Source: Scolanthus callimorphus
Taxonomy: Eukaryota > Cnidaria > Anthozoa > Actiniaria > Edwardsiidae
Length of the DNA: 64,000 bases
Direction of reading: 5' to 3'
Assembly: GCA_033964015.1 (NCBI GenBank)
Contig: CM066913.1
Span: 26,872,790 to 26,936,789 of the forward strand
Positions 36,766 through 46,458 of this stretch are shown here, piece after piece. Below the pieces are notes generated by a model. The model ran no database searches. It was not told where the DNA came from and worked only from the letters and a program-made list of their open reading frames with translations. The stretch's first letter is position 1. Each line of letters starts with the position of its first letter. The translations under genes and the position numbers were made by a program.

Positions 36766-37733
36766 GTTTGATATGATAGAGAGCTGATTTATCCACTGCG
36801 AAATCGGAAAACTAAAGCAAAACATGGCGATTATTTTTTGCAGAGCGACTGCCAGCACGTCATTTGCATAAGCGCGCGAAAATACTGAAAGCTCATTGGT
36901 TGAAATTTGATATCACCACATGTGTTGAGAAAAATCGTATCCCCACTGGTGGAGGTGGGGATACCGATTGTATCATTTTGATGTCGCTCAGTATCCCACT
37001 GCAGTTCATATAATAATAAGTGATAATAAATAGCCACCACCAAAGAGGAGGCCAATTTTGGGGCCAGCTGACCTGGTCTCAGTCCGTGTCCTCAGGATCC
37101 TCATCAAAGACGCAATAGGAAAGTTGGTGCACGCTGATCCCTTACATTGTCCGCCAACAATTCAAAACTCAAGGTCGTGCTTTCGGCAAGAGCACCGGAG
37201 AATACTGCAGTCCTGAATTCCGTTGCAGCGTCCAATGTGGAGAGGTTACTGTGGAGCCGCTGGTCGGTCAGAGTGAGAAGGCGCGATACGATCAGGCCCG
37301 TAGGAGGGGGTTCTCAGAGGTTCGAACAAGATCACTTGGGGCCAGAAAAATCAGGCTTTTGGTCACAAAACAGGAAGGAAACACGACAACATGCTTTAAA
37401 TTTGGTTTGTATAGGATTTGTTTTTTCTGTAAAACTGAGGACAACGAACCCCTGTGGGCGATGATGTCACCGCGCAATTTCCATCCCCAATCTTCACACC
37501 TTGATCTTCACCTTTTCACTTTCTGACTTGTAAATACACTCGTGGCTGTGATTTTCAGCAACAGTGGATGTTGGTAGGAGATTCTGTGGTTGGATGGACG
37601 TGGTCTCGCCTGTCCGTTTCTCAGACCGCACCGGTACCTTAAATCATGTCCAGCTTCTAGCCTGGCCCGGTTTGCCATCATAGATACAGACAAGAACATT
37701 TCCCCTTTCGAGCTGTTTGTTTATTGTGCTTTA

Positions 37734-37884
37734 GGCCCGCGGCAAACGCCGTGCCAGAGTCGCGCCGTTCCAATACAAAACAATAGAAATTTTTTGATTA
37801 TAAAGTATAATGAAGCGGCATCCTTTGAAAAAGGAAAGGTTCGACAGAAGAAGAGCGGTTGAAGTTCGGCGTTTGCCGTAGGCC
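37734..37884. mobile_element. 151-bp Harbinger-like MITE
   Basis: GGCCCGCGGCAAACGCCG at the left and its near-complement at the right (CGGCGTTTGCCGTAGGCC), with TTA on each side (37731-37733 and 37885-37887). Confidence 0.75.
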
Positions 37885-38925
37885 TTAAGGAGTCGAATAT
37901 ACTGACGCAAGTATGGAGAGCTGGGTCCGGTTTCTCGAAAGTGGTTTATCACTAATCCAGGATTAATTACCATGGTGACTCGATGGTTTTGTTCAGAACT
38001 AAACCTGGTTTAAATGTAGTCCACCCGCGCCTGGCGTGCTTCTTGGAGGCCGCGCGTCACGTGCCCTTTTCTATTCCGTAGGGGCGCGAAGTGGTGTCTT
38101 TTTTCTGAGAACACGGACCGAGACAATGCTTTTTTAAAAGCAAGCAAAGCTGGCACTAAAACTGGCCACCTCTTTCAAACTATTGTTCATTGTGGCGATA
38201 AACTGATGAGGAATTCAGGGACTTTAGTGTCTAAAAATATGTAAAATATATCAGCATACGCTGGATGAAAACATCCAACTTGCTTTGACTTTGAAGTACT
38301 TTGAGGGTTTCAGGAAACCCGGCAAATGGTGTTAATAAAACGATCTCGATCCGAATTATTTTGATTTTTAGTCAGGGTAACCCATGTTGTCATCGAATAT
38401 TTGTTTATCACAAATTTGTCTGGCTATCAACGGAGATAATTTAGCGATCAAAAGTGTTCCTAGCCGGCGCCTCCTTTTTCCGTTTTTGTCGTGTGGACGG
38501 GTAGATGCAATCGACCGTAAGATCTTTAGACAAAAACGTTTTCACGATCATAACAAAACTCGCGCGCAGACTCCCAATCCTTTCGATATTATCGATTATA
38601 GCAAGAGAAAACAAACCTCTCGACCAGTCAGTGCCCGGAATCTTTTATAATCACTTGAGTTTATACTAAATGGAGTATAATGGATATTTCCCTTTCAACG
38701 TTTGTTTTTATAGCGAGCAAACAATGGACGAAGTCTAATATTGTGCTGCCTACATAAATGAGCAATACCTGTGTTTGAAGCTCTTTTTAAGATTTATTAA
38801 AACAAATTTGGGTTTGTATTGATGATTCGAATTTAATCTTCGCGTGTAAAAAAACCTCACGCACTCACTCGCTGCGCTTACTCTTGAAAAGTGAAGCATT
38901 CTAACGTTGCCTTTGTAAAATCTAG

Positions 38926-39069
38926 TCCTTAGAGAAAGCGTCCAGTACCAAGCACCTGTACCTTGAAAATGTCCACTGGAAGAAGGGAGAGCTTCTCGGC
39001 ACTGGTGCGTTCTCTTCCTGTTACGCCGCTCGTGACGTCATGACGGGTTCGTTGATGGCAGTCAAACAG
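38926..39069 (+). CDS. MAP3K1: MAP3K1 exon: kinase N-lobe start (glycine loop, catalytic Lys)
   Basis: 48 codons, phase 0 at both ends, between AAATCTAG and CAG|GTGCGC. It contains WKKGELLGTGAFSSCY, a glycine-rich ATP-binding loop in which FSSCY is diagnostic of MEKK1, and SLMAVKQ with the ATP-anchoring lysine. It lies 4.8 kb after the linker exon, behind an intron full of repeats. Other AGs nearby (TTAG at 38932) would break the phase or shorten the N-terminus, so 38926 is preferred but is the least certain boundary of the set. Confidence 0.9.
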
Positions 39070-39389
39070 GTGCGCCACGTGGTGATTACCACACCGCTTT
39101 TGACCTACCCCCTCTGAACAAGCTATTTGGTTTGAAAAAATAACTTATCAATATTCCTAAGTACGATACCAAAACAACTACGTCATGGACGCAAATCTAT
39201 GAGGCGTGTTGTGTTTTCACCAACTAAAACAGGTTTTTAGCTCTCTGGGTCATGTCGAAACGCTTTTTTCCGCCTGCTCTACAATGACCCCTAATAAAGG
39301 CGCCTGTGCTTTCAGCTCAATAATTTAGAACAAGCGTGCGGCCAATACTTAAGCAATAGAGAACTTTTTACGTGTCTACATACTCTGAT

Positions 39390-39502
39390 GCAAACACGAG
39401 GGGAGGTTGGGAGAATTCGAGACAGTTATGCAGCCAGGAGACCGAAGGTCAAGTGGCTGCATAACCAGTAGTCGAGAATTCTCCCAACCTACCCGAGTGT
39501 TT
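39390..39502. repeat. Hairpin in MAP3K1 intron
   Basis: CAAACACGAGGGGAGGTTGG ... ATGCAGCCA is inverted at the right. The short centre is near 39447. Confidence 0.7.
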
Positions 39503-39908
39503 CATTTTGGCTAGCCGATTCGCCGAAAGTCTCCAAATTGGGTCGCTTAACTTGATTTGTGTTGTTTTCCCCTCTTAATACGAGCTGTATACTTTTAAAA
39601 GTTCCTAGAAATCAAAGAAATCGTTTCATAAAGGGAGGGAAGAGGATATCGGAGGACAAAAATATCATGTTTAAATCGTAAAAATTGTTGACAATCGTGA
39701 AGGTTTGAAAAGTCGAAGACAAGCCAATTCTTTGAACTTGTGGTTAACGGATGGGACGACAAATGATAGCTAAAAAAGAAAACAGCACTGTTCCACAATT
39801 TCATTGCTTCAAGTGTTTGGATAATTTTTTTCTTTCTTCTTAAAAAGGTGTGCAAACAGCAATGTGTTTCTGGATCCCTTCGGGATGCCTTGGTTTGAGG
39901 TAATGCAA

Positions 39909-40268
39909 TGTAAGAGAAAGAAAAGCCAAAACAGAAACGCAAAATTTGCCAACGTTTCGGACCTTTATTTCGGTCCTTCTTCAGGGCGACTAAAACCGTT
40001 ACAGAAATCACGTATATTGGATGGACACACTGAAAACCATGGCCCCAAATGGCCTGAATATCAGAGAAGAACTCTAGAACTCTAACCCCTTTTTTATCCC
40101 GTATTTATCTCTATCTTGTTTGTGTCGCGCGCAACCATGTGCGCGCGCGCATTTGTGTATAAATACGTGATTTCTTTAACGGTTTTAGTCGCCCTGAAGA
40201 AGGACCGAAATAAAGGTCCGAAACGTTGGCAAATTTTGCGTTTCTGTTTTGGTTTTTCCTTCTCTTAC
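39909..40268. mobile_element. Foldback with ~115-bp arms in MAP3K1 intron
   Basis: GTTTCGGACCTTTATTTCGG at the left arm (about 39953) is inverted at about 40215. The arms also share ACAGAAACGCAAAATTTG. The central loop, about 40020-40165, holds a (GC)n stretch. Related words occur at 31928 and 33222. The same-looking peptides in both strands' ORFs are a product of this symmetry. Confidence 0.75.
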
Positions 40269-40456
40269 GATAAATTTTTGTCAAAATATAAAAATGAAAA
40301 AAGAAGGCAACGAAAACATCGTCCCGGGCGTGACGTCACAACCATGTTTACATACTCTCATTTAAACACACCTGTCGACCAATGAGAGCGCGCGTACTAT
40401 CTTAGTTATTTTATAAATGCCAATCATGCCAATTTTAATATTTTTGTTCTTCTTAG

Positions 40457-40751
40457 GTGTCCTTTTGTCGCAACTCAAAAAGCGAGCAAGACAAGGTCTG
40501 CCAAACAATACTGGACGAGATCTCCATCATCGCCCGACTAAAACACCCCCATTTGATTAAATGCCTTGGTGCCACACGGCATACAGGGCATTTCAACATT
40601 TTTCTAGAGTGGATGCCTGGTGGTTCAATATCCATGCTTCTGTCAAAATACGGGGCCTTTGAGGAGTCAATCTTAATTCGCTACCTAAGACAGATACTAC
40701 AGGGAGTCGCGTACCTTCATGAGAATCAAGTGATCCATAGAGACATCAAAG
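40457..40751 (+). CDS. MAP3K1: MAP3K1 exon: kinase C-helix to HRD loop
   Basis: The acceptor is CTTCTTAG and the donor AAAG|GTGAGG. 98 codons plus one base (phase 1). It encodes the C-helix glutamate region ([15 protein letters not shown]), the hinge ([11 protein letters not shown]), [10 protein letters not shown] and the catalytic loop VIHRDIKG. All are intact and close to animal MEKK1. The catalytic aspartate is in HRD. The ORF that reads on past 40751 is intron. Confidence 0.95.
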
Positions 40752-40821
40752 GTGAGGGGCTCAAAAATGTTGCTCCAGAAGTCCTCATACGCTCATATCT
40801 TTCTGTTCTATTCTGTTCTAG

Positions 40822-40964
40822 GTGCAAATATTTTAGTGGACTCTACGGGCCAGGATATTCGAATTGCAGATTTTGGTGCTGCTGCTCGACTGGCAACACA
40901 ATTCACTGTGGCTGGCGAGTTCCAGGGTCAGCTGCTGGGTACCATAGCTTTTATGGCGCCAGAG
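40822..40964 (+). CDS. MAP3K1: MAP3K1 exon: DFG to APE (activation segment)
   Basis: The preceding intron is only 70 bp (40752-40821), ending TCTGTTCTAG. The exon completes the split Gly codon and gives [21 protein letters not shown] (Mg-binding DFG), [17 protein letters not shown] (activation loop threonine and APE motif). The donor is GAG|GTAATT. Phase out is 0. DFGAAARLA and [17 protein letters not shown] are near-identical to the vertebrate MEKK1 activation segment by family knowledge, so the kinase is expected to be active. Confidence 0.95.
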
Positions 40965-40999
40965 GTAATTTTTTCCAAGTAGGCCTTTTGACTGTAGTG

Positions 41000-41195
41000 A
41001 ATTGGTAATAGGCCTCTTGCGAGATGAAGTCATGTTCAAAATGGCGGCCTCCTGACAAAAGAATTTTACCCCCTATCAATCCCACAATGCGTCTCAACTG
41101 GTGCATTATGGGATTGATAGGAAGTAAAATTATTTTGTCAGGAGGCCGCCATTTTGAATATGACGTCATCTCGCAAGAGGCCTATTACACCAATT
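41000..41195. mobile_element. 196-bp palindromic MITE in MAP3K1 intron
   Basis: AATTGGTAATAGGCCTCTTG at the left and its near-complement at the right, with arms of about 90 bp (CAGGAGGC(C)GCCATTTTG inside). It lies 36 bp downstream of the APE exon. Confidence 0.85.
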
Positions 41196-41204
41196 CTGAA
41201 TATA

Positions 41205-41784
41205 CCTATAGGCGAGTTCCATTGTTTACCTTTTGACTCATTTGCATAAGCATCAACCAGAATCAGGCATTCCAACGCCGCTGCAAAAGGATCGGTTCTG
41301 AATATCAATAAAGGGTGACAAATGGAATATAAATAGAAAATCCCAGCTCGATATCATGTAAAACAAGCGCGCGGCACGAAGTTTGATTTTGCAGAAAATG
41401 TATGGGCTAATTAGCTTTTTGCCCTCCAGTAACTCAGGCGTTGTTGAAAAGCTTTTAAAAATAACACAAATCAGTCAGAACTAGTTTATTACCGTTTTCA
41501 GGATATTATTTCATCGCTGACTTGTTTTCGGCATGTTTTCAAGACTTATTGCGGTTCTTAAAATTGTACTTGAATAACTGGAGGTCAAAGTACTCATTAG
41601 TCCATACATTTTCTGTAAATTGAACTTCGCATCACGCGCTGACAATACAAGATATCGAATTTTTCTACCTATGTTTAATTTGTCACCCTTTTTGATATTC
41701 AGACCATATCATTTTGTAGCCTCGCCGAAAAGTCTAAAGCGAAAAATATGTAAACAATGACGTCAGCTGGAATCGGCCTATAGG
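41205..41784. mobile_element. 580-bp foldback in MAP3K1 intron
   Basis: CCTATAGGCGAGTTCC ... GTTTAC at the left is inverted at the right (GTAAAC ... GGAATCGGCCTATAGG). Inner inverted blocks: AGGGTGACAAATGGAAT/AATTTGTCACCC and GAAAATGTATGG/CCATACATTTTC. It sits 9 bp from the preceding MITE. Confidence 0.75.
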
Positions 41785-42498
41785 AGTAATTTCGAAGTGA
41801 TTACCGATTTCTCACGACACAGTCATCTGAAGTCTGCACTATTGGCCTTCTGATCGAACATCTGCTGTTGACTGTGTGTGAGGGAATTTCGAACTTACCT
41901 TGAAAGAGACTGATGAGAGGCTAAAATGTCAAATTTGGTGAGCATCTGAGGGATAAATAAATCAAAAGTGACCGACAGATAAATAAATCAAAGGTGGGGA
42001 TTATCTCGATGACCTTTTTTGGTAGATGTTGATCTCCCACGACGTAGACATAGAGGCAATCGAGATGCTGGAGGAGATAGAAATCAACAGCCTCCTGAAT
42101 ATGATCGCCCAGCTTCCTGTTGCCCTCGCTGTTGGCGTGTGTGCGGTGGTATGCTGCACAGCAGACATCGGCCGAGGCAATCGATAACTGCTTGCAGTTT
42201 AAAATATAATCGCTAGAAAAATGAAGAAGTAGCGGAGCACCATACGTAAGGAAAATATCGAGTTGATTCGCGAAGCGGGGCTTATTTTGAAAAGCAATGT
42301 CGTTGTTTTCTTCCTTCTCTGTTTTTTTAAACATATTTTTACAACCAGTTTTCATAATATTACGTAACATACAAAGAGAAAAAAAGAATTAAAGTAAAAA
42401 AAAAGATAATAACAATGATAATGTGACATAGTAATGATATAGAATAGTCTAGTTCTCTCAGAGGTGGAGAAGCAAGCATTCCCATATTTGGAGGTGTG
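41785..42498. other. No gene recognised in this part of the intron
   Basis: A minus-strand ORF at 41921-42370 has a stretch (ASADVCCAAYHRTHANSEGN and following 40 residues) that reads like real protein, possibly a scrap of a transposon ORF. No family was recognised. Confidence 0.3.
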
Positions 42499-42785
42499 CT
42501 AAGAGGATGTCCTTTTCTTTTGGTATATGTTTTTCAAGATCACAACTTTTCCTAACTTTATAAAGAAAAGATCTAATGATTGCGGTATATAGCTTTTACT
42601 TTTAGAGCCGAAAATATGTGATTTCGCTGAACGAATCAAATGGTTGAGCAATCTATAATGTTTAATACTTTTATCCCATAGTCCAAGGATGACATCTACT
42701 TCCCGGAGATCCAAGAACACCAAAGAAGTATTATTAACCCATGTTTCAAGAGACATCCAAAACTCGCGAACTTTGACATGAATAA
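42499..42785 (-). mobile_element. LINE C-terminal fragment (L1/Tx1-like)
   Basis: Minus-strand peptide HVKVREFWMSLETWVNN, then DVILGLWDKSIKHYRLLNHL and FFIKLGKVVILKNIYQKK. The pattern V(K)xFWxxLxxW with a downstream ILG and hydrophobic LL motif matches the extreme C-terminus of L1/Tx1-type ORF2 proteins. Short and truncated at both ends. Confidence 0.65.
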
Positions 42786-43812
42786 ATTTCGTACAAGCGA
42801 ACCAACCATGAAGTTATTTGTTTATTTTATAAGTGCTGAGATATTACAAAATAAAGTCGAGAATAGATTGAGTTCCGAATTTTTAAAAGCGCGCGTACAC
42901 GAACCCGACACTAACAACCACAACAAAACATCTAAAATTTTCTTTTATTGGATGAAAGTATACAATGCTTCTTATGTCAAAAAAATTCAAAGTTAATCGA
43001 AACCTAAACAGAAAGTCTTTTACTGCGATTCCTTAAATTGAATTTCTTAAATTGAAATATAGAAAGTTTCTAAATGGCTGACAAGAATAACAATGATGTC
43101 AATGAATAGCAGGTTTTTCACAGAAATATCGCCCATTGCACAATCGAGAGGAAACCTACAATTCTAGTCAGAGTCTGATTCAACAATTTTCAGTCTTTTG
43201 TACCTTTTCGGGGAAGATTCGTGAAAAGCCAACTTTGGCGATTGGTTGAGGCTGTTTACGGAAATGCTGAATTGACCTCCGTGGATAACTGCATCGGTAA
43301 AAAGCGACATCGTTTGTTGACTGTTTTGATATTCGGCTGTCGCGGAACTTGATTTAGATTAGATAGGGTTTCAATCAAAACGGTGTTCGGTGAATGGTTT
43401 CTTTTCTATATTTGTTATGTTTGAGAGACGAAGCTTGCGAGGATATGATAAAGTTAGAACAGCATTTGGTTCCCAATCCGCTTCATTTGCAAAACAGCCT
43501 TACTAGATGTAGAATAGCAATAAAATTGTCAAAAGATGGCTGAAACTACCCGGGAGAAAATATATTTTTTAAAGCTAATTACCAGAATGAATTAACTTGG
43601 TTGAATGATACAACAGCGGTATTTGGGAGCTAAACATTTTTGTTATCGGGATATGACAGCTTCGAATCCAGTATATGACGTCGCAGGCAAGCCAGAGCAA
43701 CAAATATTGACACGCATGCGCCTGTCCTGCATCAGTACCGTGACCAATGTTACTCCCACATGGGAACTCTTAGAAACAATGGCTGTTTTGAATGCCGGTG
43801 GAAACGGCTTAT
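42786..43812. other. No gene recognised in this part of the intron
   Basis: AT-rich. Chance ORFs only. Confidence 0.45.
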
Positions 43813-43816
43813 TTAA

Positions 43817-44230
43817 AGGGGCACTGTCACCATTTTACACGATTTTATCGTTAATTTAGGTAGCTTAAATGCAGTCAGATTCACAAGAACTGAACAAAAT
43901 AATCATCAAGGTTTGTTAAATAACCTTTCAGCTACAAGATGAGTACAAATTTGGAGTATTTTCGTGTGTTATCGAGCGGATGGAATTGGATTGTGAAATG
44001 ACATTTTTAATTTCGTATCAGGCTGAACAGTTTTCAAACTTGGAAATTTGATACCGAAAGCTATTAAATCTTACGTAAGAATGCTTATATAATGCAAGTT
44101 TCAGTTCCTTTTTCTTTCTAGGACATAATAACTATATATACATAGGATTCTGAGTTCTTTATGTTAGATCACTGGTCTTATTTTATAATATTTTGTTGAA
44201 ACAAGCCAGTGGCTCGGTGACAGTGCCCCT
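43817..44230. mobile_element. 414-bp TTAA MITE
   Basis: AGGGGCACTGTCACC at the left, its exact complement at the right, TTAA on both sides (43813-43816 and 44231-44234). TTAA targeting indicates a piggyBac- or Kolobok-type transposase source. The AG(G/T)GGCACT end resembles the end of the 22-kb insertion at 8623. Confidence 0.9.
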
Positions 44231-44399
44231 TTAACGGGATGGCTTCGAGATTTCCACGCGGGATTCGATACAGGAGCGGAAATGCCGTGGAACACATTTG
44301 CATAATTATTGCGCAACTTGAGCTAACACTTGAGTTATGAGCGAGTGACATCGGCCCCCCACAATAAGTCGTTTCTACGCTTCGCGTATCCACGACTTA

Positions 44400-46123
44400 A
44401 AAAATGAAAAAGCTCCTAGATGTTTGGAAGATGCGAAGTCTTACATTGTAAGGCAAAATAAATATTGTCAGAACATTGGCACTGTCTAAGCTGACATATG
44501 TCGCCTCTCTACTGCCGATTGAGAAAGACTTCATTACTGAAGTCAACAAGGAGATCTGGTCATTCATCTGGAATAGGAAACCCTCTAAAGTTAAAACCAA
44601 AACAATGACTGGGAAAAAAAAATAAAGGTGGACTCAATATGACAGATTTCGATATAATAAACGCAGCATTAATAAAAAGTTGGGTCCAAAGGTTGAGCAC
44701 ACAAATAAAAGACGATCAGGAGCTCGAGAGTTGGCAGATTATTCCCCTCGAGTTACTTAAAAACGTAGGAGGCAGATTTTTATTTCAGTGTAGTTATGAC
44801 GTATCGTTGTTACCCCTTGATACCAAAGTGCTTACTTTTTACACAAACGTACTAGAAGCTTGGCAAAAATTAGAGTTATACAAAAGTGAGTCGGTCCTTG
44901 AAGAGGTAGTCTGCAATAATAAACATATCAGAGTAGCTGGGAAATCGATCTTCTACATTAAATGGTACCAAAATGGAGTAGTTAAAATCAAACATTTGCT
45001 TGATGAAAGAGGTAACTGGCTCTCTGAAGTAGATATTGCGCGACGGTATTGTATAAAACCAAACTTCCTTACCTTTTCGCATTGCGAAAAGCCATACCGA
45101 CAAAATGGAAATCAGACTGATAAAAACCGAACGGACGTGTATAAAATCAAGAGAAACATGCTTGTGACAAAAGCTTTCAAGACTCCTACCGCTGAGAAAC
45201 GAATGATTTGGGCAGCTACCCGATACGTCTAGTAGCTACCATATACAATCACACAAGATGTAAGACTGCGTATGTTTCAGTTCAAAATAAATCACAATAT
45301 TCTTTCTTGTGTTGCATCCCTTTTCAGAGACAAAATGGTAACCTCTGGCAAGTGTTTTGCGTGTACAGAGATTCAATACTTTAATCGTCTGTTGTTTGAC
45401 TGTGTAAAAGTAAAAAAGTTTTGGCAAGACTTTGAGACATGGTGGGATATTACAGCCAAAGACGCTCAAGCGTCCCCCTCTAGAGTGCAATAATGAGTTG
45501 ATTCTTGGAATATTGGAACCATTATTCGATTCAATAATGCATTCGGCTTGGGAAAACGTCTTTCAATTTGAAATCGGATCTCGGCTAGATCACCTTCCTG
45601 ACACCACGCTTCGACACTTGCTTTGTGGTTCTTGGAATATCCCAGTGATAATACTGATCAACAAATTCTTCTCTAAATAAACGAGGAGAGATTTACCAGG
45701 CTCGTCAAGTCTACCAAAGGCCTGCCATATTGGTAACAAGACTCGCAAACAAAAGGCTCCCTGTGGATTTTTCCATATATGGAAAATCCAGTTCAAATCG
45801 TTTTCCCAAGCCAAACGTATTATTGAATCGAATAATGGATCCAATATTCCAAGAATCAACTCATTATTGCGCTCTACGGGGGGACGCTTGAAGGTCTTTG
45901 ACTGTAAAAACAATCAGCAGATTTCATTGACAAAAAAAGATGTCTTCTATGGCCTTGAACCAGCCAAACAAGAAAGCAATCCATTAAATCTTTGCCTGCT
46001 GCTCGCTAAGTATTTTATATATAGAGCGTACATAAAAAATGAAAACATATATTTCAAAGTTTTTATTCAATATTTGAGCATACATTTAGATATCGAAACT
46101 TCCAAAACTTGCAGCTCTATCTA
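44400..46123 (+). mobile_element. LINE ORF2 3' part (L1/Tx1-like), interrupted
   Basis: Reads in order: WKMRSLTL, RTLALSKLTYVASLLPIEKD, EIWSFIWNRKPSKV, frameshift near 44630, NMTDFDIINAALIKSWVQRL, FYTNVLEAW, DERGNWLSEVDIARRY, stop at 45232, then FQFKINHNILSC, GKCFACTE, LLFDCVKVKKFWQDFETWW and, after an inverted-repeat insert, LTKKDVFYGLEP and NPLNLCLLLAKYFIYRA to the stop near 46123. This is the post-RT C-terminal region of an L1/Tx1-type ORF2. The catalytic RT motifs are absent (5' truncation). Confidence 0.85.
45461..45905. repeat. Inverted repeat inside the LINE
   Basis: About 100 bp at 45461-45562 (TCAAGCGTCCCCC ... AATGAGTTGATTCTTGGAAT ... GGCTTGGGAAAACG) is inverted at about 45806-45905, separated by about 245 bp. 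The LINE reading frame is coherent before and after it, so this is either an inserted foldback or a local inverted duplication. Confidence 0.75.
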
Positions 46124-46458
46124 AGCTACTAATACTAGCATCAATTATCTTTATTTATTATTAATATTATTATTTTAAGTACAGTATACAGCTAAGATAG
46201 TTTCCATGTTTTGTAAATAGGTCTTTCTTTTTCGTAGTATCGTAAAATATTTTAGAAAATAACACCTATTTTATATGGTGAATGTGCGCATTCTGATTGG
46301 TTAAAAGGCGTGTTTGTAAGAGACCTGAGAAACACGATTGTCACGCAACGGTCGCAACCCGGCACAACTCTGTCAAGCTGCAAGTCACAATTTTTCGAGA
46401 TACTTTTAACTGATAAATAATTATTTTATCAAAATTTCCTAGACTCAGTGGTTGAAAA

